In this document: positions 6,589 through 15,560 of the stretch, piece by piece | How the letters are laid out: the number at the start of each line of letters is the position of its first letter | How positions within the stretch are numbered: the first letter of the stretch is position 1 | NCBI RefSeq assembly: GCF_000420165.1 | Contig: NZ_ATUK01000010.1 | Span: 310,001-374,000, forward strand | Direction: 5' to 3' | DNA length: 64,000 nt | Source: Thioalkalivibrio sp. AKL19 | GTDB taxonomy: Bacteria > Pseudomonadota > Gammaproteobacteria > Ectothiorhodospirales > Ectothiorhodospiraceae | The notes under the pieces: model-generated | The model's input: the letters and a program-made list of their open reading frames with translations, nothing else | Database searches by the model: none | What the model was told of the DNA's origin: nothing | Program-made: the position numbers and the translations under genes

Positions 6589-7835
6589 GGGAGGGGTGGA
6601 CTGTTCGGCCGCTCGATGAAGTCTGCGAAATAAAGCCACCGAAGCGCGAGGTTCGCAACAGACTCAATGCTGACGATCCAGTGTCGTTCGTGCCCATGAA
6701 TGACCTGGGAATCCGCGAGAAGTGGCTGCTTCCTAAGGATGAATGGCCTCTTTCAACGGTCGCCGGTAGCTACACGTACTTTGCTGATGGTGACGTGCTG
6801 CTCGCCAAAATCACTCCGTGCTTCGAGAACGGGAAGCTCGGTATCGCTCGGGGCCTTACGAATGGGGTCGGGTTTGGATCAAGTGAGTTCGTAGTCTTGC
6901 GGCCGTCCGAGGCACTGGATGCCGAGTTTCTGTTTTATTTCTTGTCACAGGATAGCTTCAGAGACGCAGGCGCTCGTGTAATGTCCGGCGCGGTTGGTCA
7001 CAAGCGAGTGCCCAAAGAGTTTATCCAGGGCGTGGAGATTCCGCTCCCACCCCTCCCCGAACAAAAGCGCATCGTCGCCATCCTCGATGAAGCCTTCGCG
7101 GGAATCGCCACCGCGGTCGCCAACACCGAAAAGAACCTCGCCAATGCCCGGGAGTTGTTTGAGAGTTACCTCGATTCCGTATTCGTCCAGCGAAGTGGAG
7201 ACTGGCGCCTAAGCACACTGGGAGCTGAGTACGACGTCAGGGATGGCACACATGATTCACCAAAATATACGGATGCCGGCAGGGCTTTGGTGACATCAAA
7301 GAATCTAAGAGCCGGTAGGCTAGACCTTGCAAAAGTCAAGTACATTTCAGAAGAAGACTACGTGAGTATCGCGAAGCGAAGCGCTGTCCACAAGGGCGAT
7401 GTATTATTGGCGATGATTGGAACAATCGGAAATCCAGTAGTGGTTGAAGATGAGCCGGAGTTCGCAATCAAGAATGTTGCGTTGTTTAAGGTGGGGCATA
7501 ACAGGTCGGGCCGGTTTCTTCGCTACTACCTAATGTCAAGTCATGCATCGGCAAAAATGATGGCAGAGGCGAAGGGTACCACGCAGAAATTCGTGGGACT
7601 TGGGTACTTAAGAGAATTTCCGATCAGATTGCCAGAGCTTGATATTGAAACGCAGTTGGTTGAGGAAATCTCTGCGATCGAATTCGAGACGGGCCGCCTT
7701 TACCAAATATCAATGCGAAAGCTTGAGGCACTGGAGGAGTTGAAACAATCCCTCCTGCAAAAAGCCTTCTCCGGCGAACTCACCGCAGGCAAGGAAGCCT
7801 CCGATGCCATGCGTCAGGTGGAGGAAATTGCATGA
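6585..7835 (+). CDS. hsdS: Type I restriction-modification specificity subunit HsdS
   Basis: The 416-residue protein has two target-recognition domains (about residues 1-145 and 205-350), each followed by a conserved helical spacer. The first spacer contains IPLPPLPEQKRIVAILDEAF and the second LRLPELDIETQLVEEI-like sequence. The C-terminus KLEALEELKQSLLQKAFSGE is the classic HsdS end. It reads a bipartite DNA sequence for HsdM and HsdR; the sequence itself cannot be told from here. The recognition domains are less GC-rich than the spacers, which is normal for exchanged specificity modules. The ATG overlaps the hsdM stop, and the stop overlaps the next gene. Confidence 0.93.
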   Translation: MREGWTVRPLDEVCEIKPPKREVRNRLNADDPVSFVPMNDLGIREKWLLPKDEWPLSTVAGSYTYFADGDVLLAKITPCFENGKLGIARGLTNGVGFGSSEFVVLRPSEALDAEFLFYFLSQDSFRDAGARVMSGAVGHKRVPKEFIQGVEIPLPPLPEQKRIVAILDEAFAGIATAVANTEKNLANARELFESYLDSVFVQRSGDWRLSTLGAEYDVRDGTHDSPKYTDAGRALVTSKNLRAGRLDLAKVKYISEEDYVSIAKRSAVHKGDVLLAMIGTIGNPVVVEDEPEFAIKNVALFKVGHNRSGRFLRYYLMSSHASAKMMAEAKGTTQKFVGLGYLREFPIRLPELDIETQLVEEISAIEFETGRLYQISMRKLEALEELKQSLLQKAFSGELTAGKEASDAMRQVEEIA

Positions 7836-8836
7836 CCGCTGAAACCCAGGCTCCCATCCAAATCTTCGAGGAGGCCGGCAAAGCCGTCGAAGTGCGGCTG
7901 GATGCCGATCACGAGACCGTCTGGCTGAGCCTGCAACAGATGGCGGAGTTGTTCGACCGGGACAAATCGGTCATATCCCGACATTTGAGTAACATCTACA
8001 AGGAAGGCGAGCTGGCGCGTGAGGCAACTGTTGCAAAAAATGCAACAGTTCAGCAGGAGGGCGCGCGCCGGGTACGACGCATGATCGAGCTCTATAACCT
8101 TGATGCCATCATCTCGGTCGGCTACCGGGTCAACTCCAGCCGTGCCACCCGCTTCCGCCAGTGGGCCACCCGCGTGCTGCGCGAACACCTGACCCAAGGC
8201 TGGACCCTGAACCGCCAGCGCTTCGAGGAAAACGCGCGGGAGCTGGAGGCGGCCCTGGCGCTGGTACGGAAGGCCGCGCAAAGCCCGGCGCTGGATGCGG
8301 GCAGCGGTCGTGGTCTGGTGGATATCGTCAGCCGCTACGCCCAGACCTTTCTGTGGCTGCAACGCTATGACGAAGGCCTGCTGACCGAACCGCGCGCCCA
8401 GACCGGAGGCACGCTGCCCTCCTGGGAACAGGCACGGGCCGCGCTGGACGGGCTGAAATCCGACCTCATGGCACGCGGCGAAGCCACCGAGCTGTTCGCC
8501 CGCGACCGGGGTGATGGTCTGACCTCGCTGCTCGGCAATCTCGATCAGAGTGTGTTTGGTGAGCCCGCCTACCCCAGCGTCGAATCCAAAGCGGCGCACC
8601 TGCTCTATTTCGTGGTGAAGAACCACCCGTTTTCCGATGGCAACAAGCGCAGCGCGGCCTTTCTGTTCGTGGACTTCCTCCACCGCAACGGTCGCCTGCT
8701 GGATGCGTCCGGCGAGCCGGTGATCAACGATGTCGGGCTCGCGGCCTTGACCCTGCTGGTGGCCGAGTCCGACCCTGCGAACAAGGAGACCATGATCCGT
8801 TTGATCATGAATATGGTGGCTGGAGACCAGGGATGA
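7832..8836 (+). CDS. RhuM family protein with C-terminal Fic domain
   Basis: The 334-residue protein has an N-terminal RhuM-type domain (about residues 5-110; VWLSLQQMAELFDRDKSVIS resembles a winged helix-turn-helix, then the ISVGYRVNSSRATRFRQW signature). A C-terminal Fic domain carries the intact motif HPFSDGNKRSAAFLF (near residue 265), which transfers AMP or a related nucleotide moiety to a target protein. I see no obvious inhibitory (S/T)xxxE(G/N) helix. It is fused by 4-base overlaps to hsdS and hsdR, so it is made with the restriction enzyme. RhuM/Fic genes recur inside type I operons; what they modify there is not established to my knowledge. Confidence 0.88.
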   Translation: MTAETQAPIQIFEEAGKAVEVRLDADHETVWLSLQQMAELFDRDKSVISRHLSNIYKEGELAREATVAKNATVQQEGARRVRRMIELYNLDAIISVGYRVNSSRATRFRQWATRVLREHLTQGWTLNRQRFEENARELEAALALVRKAAQSPALDAGSGRGLVDIVSRYAQTFLWLQRYDEGLLTEPRAQTGGTLPSWEQARAALDGLKSDLMARGEATELFARDRGDGLTSLLGNLDQSVFGEPAYPSVESKAAHLLYFVVKNHPFSDGNKRSAAFLFVDFLHRNGRLLDASGEPVINDVGLAALTLLVAESDPANKETMIRLIMNMVAGDQG

Positions 8837-11769
8837 ACGAGGCCGGCCTCAATGAGGCAGACACCCGCGCCGAACTGATCGATCCGGCCTTGAAGGAGGC
8901 CGGCTGGGGCGTGGTGGAGGCCAGCCGGGTGCGGCGCGAGGTGATCACTCTCGGTCGGCTGCAGGGTGGCGGCAAGCGCGCCAGGCAGGACATTGCCGAC
9001 TACGTGCTGATCTATCGCGGCCAGAAGCTGGCAGTGATCGAGGCCAAAAAGCGTAGCCTGCCGGTGACGGAGGGGCTGGCGCAGGCCAAGCGCTATGCCG
9101 AGCGCCTGCAGGCGCGATTCGCCTACTGCACCAACGGCGACGGCATCTACCGGGTGGACATGGCAACCGGCGTGGAGGGCCCTGTGGAGGCCTGGCCGTC
9201 GCCGGATGACCTTTGGGTGGAGACCTTCGGCGCGAGTGTTGGCGCGCAGGACACCTGGCGCGAGCGCTTCGGGGCCGTGCCGTTCGAGGACAAGGGCGGC
9301 TTCTGGCAGGCGCGCTACTACCAGCACAACGCCATCAATCAGGCGCTGGAGGCGGTTGCGGCGGGGCGGGATCGCATCCTGCTGACTCTGGCCACGGGGA
9401 CCGGCAAGACGGCCATCGCCTTCCAGATTGCCTGGAAGCTGTTCCATGCGCGCTGGAGTCTGGCGGCGCGTGCTGGGGGCACGCCGGGGCGGCAGCCGCG
9501 CATCCTGTTTCTGGCGGACCGCAACATCCTCGCCAATCAGGCCTTCAACGACTTTTCCGCCTTTCCCGAGGATGCGCTGGTGCGCATCGATCCGGAGGTG
9601 ATCCGCAAGAAGGGGCGGGTGCCGAAGAACGGCAACGTGTTCTTCACCATCTTTCAGACCTTCATGGCTTCGACAGGCTCAGCCACCGGGGGCTCGACAG
9701 GCTCAGCCACCGGGGGCTCGACAGGCTCAGCCACCGGGGGCTCGACAGGCTCAGCCACCGGGGGCTCGACAGGCTCAGCCACCGGGGGCTCGACAGGCTC
9801 AGCCACCGGGGACTCGACAGGCTCAGCCACCGGGGACTCGACAGGCTCAGCCACCGGGGACTCGACAGGCTCAGCCAGTGGTTTGATTCTGGAGAGTATC
9901 GATCCCGATCAGATTGAACGGGCGCGTGCTTACATGTACATCCTGGAGTGTGGGGATAGGAGTTTCTACACTGGTAGCACCAGAGACTTGCAACGCCGCC
10001 TGGAACAGCATCGGAACGGGCATGGAACGAAGCATACGCGGGTTCGTATGCCCGTCAAACTGGTTTATTACGAATGTTTTGATCGAATTGATAAGGCATT
10101 CGAGCGCGAGCATCAGCTAAAGGGATGGAGTAGAGCCAAGAAGCTCGCGTTGATCGGTAATGATATGGAGCGTCTTCGTCGATTGGCGTCCAGCAAGAAG
10201 GTCCCTGAGCCTGTCGAAGGGAACTTTGGTGATTACCCGCCGGATTTTTTCGATTTCATCATCATCGACGAGTGCCACCGGGGCGGCGCCAATGACGAGA
10301 GCAACTGGCGCGGCATCCTCGAGTACTTCCAGCCCGCCGTGCAGCTCGGCCTGACCGCCACGCCGAAGCGCACGCACAACGCCGACACCTACGCCTACTT
10401 TGGTGAGCCGGTCTACATCTACTCGCTGAAGGAAGGCATCAACGACGGCTTCCTGACGCCGTTCAAGGTCCGCCAGATCGCCACCACGCTGGATGACTAC
10501 GTCTACACGGCGGATGACGAGATCATCGAGGGTGAGGTGGAGCAAGGACGGCGCTACACCGAGGAGGACTTCAACCGCGTCATCGAAATCACCGAGCGCG
10601 AGCGCTACCGTGTGAAGCTGTTCATGGAGCAGATCGACCCGCGTGAAAAGACGTTGGTGTTCTGCGCTACGCAGGACCACGCGCTGGCGGTGCGCGACCT
10701 GATCAACCAGTTCAAGACCAGCACGGACCCGCACTACTGCGAGCGCGTGACCGCCAACGACGGCAAGGAGGGCGAGCGTTTCCTGAAGCTGTTCCAGGAC
10801 AACGAGAAGACCATCCCGACCATCCTCACCACTTCGCAGAAGCTGTCCACCGGCGTGGATGCCCGCAACGTGCGCAACATCGTGCTGATGCGGCCGGTGA
10901 ACAGCATGATCGAGTTCAAGCAGATCATCGGACGGGGCACGCGCCTGTTTGAGGGCAAGGACTACTTCACGATCCACGACTTCGTGAAGGCCTACGAGCA
11001 CTTCAACGATCCGGAGTGGGATGGGGAGCCCTTGCCGCCCGAACCCTGCGAGCAGTGCGGCAACACCCCTTGTAGCTGCACCAGGGAGCCTCCGCAGCCC
11101 TGCCCGGTTTGCGGCGAGCGGCCTTGTGTTTGCGAGAAGGAGCCACCGGAACCCTGCGAGGTCTGCGGCGAACGGCCCTGCATCTGCGAGAAACGCCCCA
11201 AGGTGAAGATCCGACTGGCCGACGGCAAGGAACGCACCATCCAGCACATGACCGCCACCAGCTTCTGGGGACCGGACGGCACGCCTATCTCTGCCGCTGA
11301 ATTCATCCAGCGACTGTTCGGCGATCTACCCGAGCTATTCCAGGACGAAGACGAGCTTCGCCGCCTGTGGGGCCGCCCGGACACCCGGGAAAAGCTTCTG
11401 GAGGGCCTGGAGGAGAAGGGTTACGGCAGACAACAGTTGGCCGAAGTCGGCAAGCTGATCGAGGCCGAGAACAGCGATCTATACGATGTGCTGGCCTACA
11501 TCGCCTTCAACATGGCGCCGGTAACCCGAGCCGAACGAGTGGATGCCCACAAGGAGCGCATCTTCCGGGGACACGACTACAGACAGCAAGAATTTCTGAG
11601 ATTCGTGCTCGATCACTATGTCGCTCAGGGCGTAAGCGAACTGGACACGGCGAAGCTCCCCCAGCTGATCGAATTGAAGTACCACAGTCTCGGTGATGCG
11701 GTTCAAGAGCTGGGACCTGTGGGTGACATTCGAGAAGTGTTCGTGGGCTTTCAGCAACATTTGTATTGA
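8833..11769 (+). CDS. hsdR: Type I restriction subunit HsdR with embedded GIY-YIG nuclease domain
   Basis: The 978-residue protein is an HsdR motor-nuclease. Its PD-(D/E)XK centre is D56, E70, K72 (VIEAKKR). Walker A is ATGTGKT (residues 187-193) and the helicase DECH box is at 479-482. Between the FQTFM strand and DYPPDFFDF, residues about 280-463 are extra. They hold nine STGSATGG/D repeats (280-350), a GIY-YIG domain (about 366-442) and a short tail with PEPVEG. Removing them leaves about 794 residues, near the usual family length. The GIY-YIG part has YIL, YTGS, RRLEQH and [10 protein letters not shown], so its catalytic residues look intact. Residues about 738-792 hold three Cys-rich units of the type PCxxCGxxPCxC, likely zinc binding. 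Whether the enzyme restricts DNA with this insert is unknown. Confidence 0.93.
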   Translation: MNEAGLNEADTRAELIDPALKEAGWGVVEASRVRREVITLGRLQGGGKRARQDIADYVLIYRGQKLAVIEAKKRSLPVTEGLAQAKRYAERLQARFAYCTNGDGIYRVDMATGVEGPVEAWPSPDDLWVETFGASVGAQDTWRERFGAVPFEDKGGFWQARYYQHNAINQALEAVAAGRDRILLTLATGTGKTAIAFQIAWKLFHARWSLAARAGGTPGRQPRILFLADRNILANQAFNDFSAFPEDALVRIDPEVIRKKGRVPKNGNVFFTIFQTFMASTGSATGGSTGSATGGSTGSATGGSTGSATGGSTGSATGGSTGSATGDSTGSATGDSTGSATGDSTGSASGLILESIDPDQIERARAYMYILECGDRSFYTGSTRDLQRRLEQHRNGHGTKHTRVRMPVKLVYYECFDRIDKAFEREHQLKGWSRAKKLALIGNDMERLRRLASSKKVPEPVEGNFGDYPPDFFDFIIIDECHRGGANDESNWRGILEYFQPAVQLGLTATPKRTHNADTYAYFGEPVYIYSLKEGINDGFLTPFKVRQIATTLDDYVYTADDEIIEGEVEQGRRYTEEDFNRVIEITERERYRVKLFMEQIDPREKTLVFCATQDHALAVRDLINQFKTSTDPHYCERVTANDGKEGERFLKLFQDNEKTIPTILTTSQKLSTGVDARNVRNIVLMRPVNSMIEFKQIIGRGTRLFEGKDYFTIHDFVKAYEHFNDPEWDGEPLPPEPCEQCGNTPCSCTREPPQPCPVCGERPCVCEKEPPEPCEVCGERPCICEKRPKVKIRLADGKERTIQHMTATSFWGPDGTPISAAEFIQRLFGDLPELFQDEDELRRLWGRPDTREKLLEGLEEKGYGRQQLAEVGKLIEAENSDLYDVLAYIAFNMAPVTRAERVDAHKERIFRGHDYRQQEFLRFVLDHYVAQGVSELDTAKLPQLIELKYHSLGDAVQELGPVGDIREVFVGFQQHLY
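9670..9882 (+). repeat. Nine tandem 24-bp repeats in hsdR
   Basis: The unit starts TCGACAGGCTCAGCC and recurs every 24 bases, eight complete copies and a ninth that ends early. Copies 1-5 encode STGSATGG; copies 6-8 encode STGSATGD after one identical base change; copy 9 encodes STGSASG. The unit length is a multiple of three, so gain or loss of copies would change linker length without shifting the frame. There are no spacers, so it is not a CRISPR. Confidence 0.95.
10203..10221 (-). repeat. Inverted copy of the hsdR repeat, right border of the insert
   Basis: CCCTGAGCCTGTCGAAGGG is the reverse complement of the core of the 24-bp units and encodes PEPVEG in the hsdR frame, just before the protein returns to conserved HsdR sequence. 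Confidence 0.85.
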
Positions 11770-11871
11770 GTTGGGTTCATGAACATGAGCAAGGGCGAAC
11801 GGTCAGGTCTCGTCTGATTGCATTCCGTTGCCCTCCATCGCCATCCCTGAGACCCACCCCCTCCCTGCCCG

Positions 11872-11994
11872 GTCATGGCGAGGCCCTGCAAGGGGCCGTG
11901 GCCATCTCCACACCCTACCCCTGACGTCCGCCTCTGCCAGCACCGAGGACATCCCCTGAGAGATCGCCGCGGCGCTGCGCGCCTCGCGATGACG
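11872..11994. repeat. Dispersed inverted repeat (GTCATGGCGAGG type)
   Basis: The left arm begins GTCATGGCGAGGCCCTGC and contains GTGGCCATCTC; the right arm is the imperfect inverse, GAGATCGCCGCGGCGCTGCG running to CGCGATGACGGG. It fills most of the gene-free stretch 11770-12117, in which I see no gene. It resembles the widespread intergenic CGTCATTGCGAGC-type palindromes. Confidence 0.6.
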
Positions 11995-12117
11995 GGGAAG
12001 GGAAAAGCGGACACCCATTGGCCGTTTCTGATGCACCGCACGCTTGCCGCCGAAAACGGTGCACGTGAGCCGCGAAGGCCCTACATTGGGTGAAAGGGAC
12101 ACCCGAGGGAGCGGTGA

Positions 12118-13932
12118 GTGACGGCCGAGCAGTGGATGATCTTCGGGTTGCTGGCGGTGACCCTGGTGTTGTTCGTCTGGAACCGCTGGCGTTACGACAT
12201 CGTCGCCATTGCGGCGCTGCTGACTGCGGCGTTCCTGGGGCTGGTCCCGTTCGGCGAGATGTTCTCCGGATTCGGGCATCCGGCGGTGATTACGGTCGCA
12301 GCCGTCCTGGTACTGAGCCGGGGGCTGCTGAATGCGGGCGTGGTGGACGCAGTGGCGCGGCAACTCACCCGGGTGGGGGAGCGCCCCTGGGTGCAGGTGA
12401 CCGCGCTGACCGTGATTGTCGCCCTGGCCTCGGGGTTCATGAACAACGTGGGCGCGCTGGCCCTGTTAATGCCGGTGGCCGTGTGGATGGCGCGCCAGAG
12501 CGGCCGGTCACCCTCTTTCCTGCTGATGCCGCTGGCATTCGGGTCATTGCTTGGCGGGATGCTGACGATGATCGGCACGCCACCGAATATCATCATCGCA
12601 GGGTACCGCGCGGAGATTACGGGCGCGCCGTTCGCGATGTTCGACTTCATGCCGGTGGGATTGGGCGTCACCGCGGTCGGCGTGATTTTCATCGCCTTGA
12701 TCGGCTGGCGCCTGACACCCCAACGGAAGCGCCCGGACGCGACTGGCGAGCTGTTCGAGATCAGCGCCTACCTGACCGAGGTGCGGATTACCGAGGAGAA
12801 TCGCTATGTCGGGCACACCGTCTTCGAGCTGATGCGCGAACTGCAGGGAGAGGCCGAGGTGGTGGTGGTCGGTCTGGTGCGCGGAGAACGCCGCGAGCCG
12901 ATGCCGGACATCTATGAAGTACTGCGCGCGGGCGACATCCTGCTGGTCGAGGCGGACCCCGACAGCCTGAAGACGCTACTGGACGTGACGGGAATGGAGC
13001 TGGAGGCAAGGCTCGAAGAGGCACAGGAACAAGACGCGCAAAAGGGCCGCGGAGAGGGCCGCGATAGCCCCATGGGCGAACTGGCACTGGAGGAGGCCAT
13101 CGTCACACCCACTTCGCGCCTGGTCGGTGCCACTGCCAGCGCCCTGGAACTGCGCCAGCGCTACGCACTGAACGTACTCGCGGTTGCACGTCAGGGGGTC
13201 CGGCTGCGCGAGCGGCTGGATCGGGTGCGCTTCCGGGCCGGTGACATCCTGCTGGTACAGGGGAGCGAAGAGGAGTTACCCGATGCGCTGGGCGAGCTCG
13301 GCTGTCTGCCGTTGGCGTCTCGCGGGCTGCGCATTGCCCGGCCGCGCAAGGTCATCCTGGCCACCAGCCTGTTTGCCCTGGCCCTGGGACTGGTGGCCCT
13401 GGGCTGGGTGCCGGCAGCGCCGGCGCTGGTCGGGGCGGCTGTAGCCATGGTGCTGGTGGGACTGATCGGTCCGAGCGAGGTGTACCGCGGGATCGAATGG
13501 CCGGTGATTGTGCTGCTGGCGGCCTTGTTGCCGGTGGGACAGGCACTGGAAACAACCGGCGGATCGCAGTTGATCGCGGATGGGCTGTTCGCACTGGGCG
13601 CGGCCGCCTCGCCCGCATGGATGCTCGCGCTGCTGATGGCCGTGGTCATGCTGCTGTCGAACGTGGTCAACAACGCCGCCGCGGCAGTGCTGGCGGCGCC
13701 AGTGGGGATCGCGCTGGCCCGGTCGATGGAGGCCGCGCCGGATCCGTTTCTGATGGCGGTCGCCGTGGGTGCGTCCTGCGCCTTCCTGACGCCGATCGGG
13801 CACCAGTCGAACACCCTGGTCATGGCACCCGGTGGCTACGAATTCCGCGACTACTGGCGCATGGGCCTGCCATTGTCGCTGATCGTCATCGTGACTGCCG
13901 TGCCGCTGATCCTGTGGATTTGGCCGCCCTAA
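12118..13932 (+). CDS. SLC13-type anion permease with two TrkA-C domains
   Basis: The 604-residue inner-membrane protein has two membrane halves of the SLC13/ArsB-like fold (about residues 1-200 and 410-604) separated by two TrkA-C (RCK_C) regulatory domains (about 210-300 and 325-400). Conserved hairpin signatures are GFMNNVGALALLMPV, GGMLTMIGTPPNIIIAG in the first half and LSNVVNNAAAAVLAAPV, FLTPIGHQSNTLVMAPGGY in the second. Relatives carry sulfate, dicarboxylates or similar anions; sulfate would suit this organism but cannot be proved from the sequence. The start is GTG at 12118. Confidence 0.88.
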   Translation: MTAEQWMIFGLLAVTLVLFVWNRWRYDIVAIAALLTAAFLGLVPFGEMFSGFGHPAVITVAAVLVLSRGLLNAGVVDAVARQLTRVGERPWVQVTALTVIVALASGFMNNVGALALLMPVAVWMARQSGRSPSFLLMPLAFGSLLGGMLTMIGTPPNIIIAGYRAEITGAPFAMFDFMPVGLGVTAVGVIFIALIGWRLTPQRKRPDATGELFEISAYLTEVRITEENRYVGHTVFELMRELQGEAEVVVVGLVRGERREPMPDIYEVLRAGDILLVEADPDSLKTLLDVTGMELEARLEEAQEQDAQKGRGEGRDSPMGELALEEAIVTPTSRLVGATASALELRQRYALNVLAVARQGVRLRERLDRVRFRAGDILLVQGSEEELPDALGELGCLPLASRGLRIARPRKVILATSLFALALGLVALGWVPAAPALVGAAVAMVLVGLIGPSEVYRGIEWPVIVLLAALLPVGQALETTGGSQLIADGLFALGAAASPAWMLALLMAVVMLLSNVVNNAAAAVLAAPVGIALARSMEAAPDPFLMAVAVGASCAFLTPIGHQSNTLVMAPGGYEFRDYWRMGLPLSLIVIVTAVPLILWIWPP

Positions 13933-14199
13933 AAAGTTCAAGGGGCTAGCGGGGTCAGCCGTGCATTGCCGATTCGGGCCTCGACAAGGTACTGAGCATC
14001 GAGCGGTCGCTGCCGGATCGTGGCCTGTAAAGCTTCCCCAAGAGCCAAGGTCCGGGCTGGAGACGGGCCATGACCGGCTGGCTCGGCCCGGCAAATGGGG
14101 GCGAGCCGTGCAACCCCGCACCATGTTCCGTGCTGTGCCTTGCGGTAGGCATCCGGGCCTGTATCCTCGGGCTGTCACCTGCCACCGAGCGCATCAGCC

Positions 14200-15306
14200 A
14201 TGGACACGCCCACCTCATCTTCCAACCCCTTGCCCCCCGACAGTCCGGGCGTCGCCGACCGCGACGGTTTTTTCGCCTTCGAACGGGGCGACTACCGGGC
14301 CGCCCGGGACATCTGGGAGGCCCGCGCCGATGGTGGATCGGCCTGGGCGCAGCTCGGCATGGGAATCCTCTACGCGGAGGGACTGGGGCTGGAGGCGGAC
14401 CCAGAGCGTGCACGCGAGTATTGGACTCAGGCCGCGGAACAGGGGCTAAGCGATGCCAGCTTCAACCTGGGCGTGATGGCCGAGAAGGCAGATCCGGCGG
14501 ACACCAGGGCGGCCGAGCACTGGTATCGCCGCGCGGCCGAGGCAGGACACGTCGCGGCACAGAACAATCTGGCGGTTCTACTGCTCAACCAGGGCGGCGA
14601 CGCCGCCGCCACCGAGGCCGTCCAGTGGTGGAAACGCTCCGCGGAACGCGGCGATCCCGATGCCCTGAACAGCCTTGGGGTGGCCCACCAGCAGGGCAGC
14701 GGCTGCGAGCGGGATCGAACGGCCGCCGTCGGGTATTACGCCCAGGCGGCCAACGCGGGACACCGCGACGCGGCCTTCAATCTCGCCCTCGCCCTGGAAC
14801 AAGGCGACGGGGTGGACCCGGACCTGACCGCCGCTGCCCGCTGGTATCAGCAGGCGGCCGAGGCCGGGGACCCCGACGCCGCGGCGAAGCTGGGGAATCT
14901 CTGCCGCGATGGCAAGGGCACAAAGGAAGACATGGAAGCTGCCGCTCACTGGTATCGGGCGGCGGCCGAAGCGGGCCACCCCCAGGCCCAGGCCAATCTT
15001 GGGGTCCTGCTGGATCGGGGTCTGGGCGTGCCCCGGGATCAAACGGCGGCGGCGCGCTGGTATGAAGCCTCTGCCCGGCAGGGTCTGGCCCCGGCGCAGT
15101 ACAACCTGGGCATCGTGCTGGCCGACGGCCATGGTGTGGAGGTCGACTATGTCGCCGCCTGGGTCTGGTTCGCGCGCGCCGCCGATCAGGGCCACAAGCC
15201 GGCGGCCGAGGCGCGCGACTACATCCACCAGCAGCTCACCCCGGAACAACGCGCGGAGGCCGAGACGCGCAAGACCGAGCCCTTCGGTCCGCCCATCCCT
15301 CGATAG
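14200..15306 (+). CDS. Sel1-repeat protein
   Basis: The 368-residue protein is built of about eight Sel1-like TPR units of roughly 36 residues, recognisable from repeated AxxWYRRAAEAGHVAAQNNL-type blocks. No signal peptide is seen, so it is probably cytoplasmic. Such arrays are scaffolds for protein-protein contacts, often linked to envelope stress or signalling; no partner can be named. It stands alone, with 267 bases upstream and 254 downstream in which I see nothing else. Confidence 0.85.
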   Translation: MDTPTSSSNPLPPDSPGVADRDGFFAFERGDYRAARDIWEARADGGSAWAQLGMGILYAEGLGLEADPERAREYWTQAAEQGLSDASFNLGVMAEKADPADTRAAEHWYRRAAEAGHVAAQNNLAVLLLNQGGDAAATEAVQWWKRSAERGDPDALNSLGVAHQQGSGCERDRTAAVGYYAQAANAGHRDAAFNLALALEQGDGVDPDLTAAARWYQQAAEAGDPDAAAKLGNLCRDGKGTKEDMEAAAHWYRAAAEAGHPQAQANLGVLLDRGLGVPRDQTAAARWYEASARQGLAPAQYNLGIVLADGHGVEVDYVAAWVWFARAADQGHKPAAEARDYIHQQLTPEQRAEAETRKTEPFGPPIPR

Positions 15307-15560
15307 GAACGAGGGTGACACAAGTGGCCCCGCTTCAAGCTGCTGAAGGACAAGAAAACGGCACGGATTGATTTGTCGCCGCAAAGGGCCCCAGACCGTT
15401 CTGTTTGTCACCGTACCGACGCCAGCCTGAAACCGCCTTACTGTGGCGAACAGTCTGTGTGGATAACGAGACCATGCGAGAAACAAACTCCATGGCGTGA
15501 CGTTATCCGCCGCCATGCGCACACCCGCAGGCGGCCACTCAGGGTAACGGGAGGGAGCTG

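Larger units (their letters stand above)
9669..10221 (+). mobile_element. GIY-YIG insertion unit inside hsdR
   Basis: The segment runs from TTCGACAGGCTCAG (9669-9682) to its exact inverted copy CTGAGCCTGTCGAA (10206-10219). Between them are eight more repeat copies and a GIY-YIG coding frame that continues the hsdR frame on both sides. The layout of inverted ends around a nuclease gene suggests a mobile unit whose nuclease might cut at such ends. No target duplication was identified. Confidence 0.5.

Noticed and set aside
9654-9882. Nine regular 24-bp repeats as a CRISPR array, or a Pro-rich minus-strand protein (PVAEPVE repeats)
   Set aside because: There are no spacers between the repeats, and the + strand frame is continuous with hsdR on both sides; the minus-strand frame is only its shadow.
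10117-11247. 376-codon minus-strand open frame inside hsdR
   Set aside because: It mirrors conserved HsdR helicase motifs and has no recognisable features of its own; typical of GC-rich DNA.
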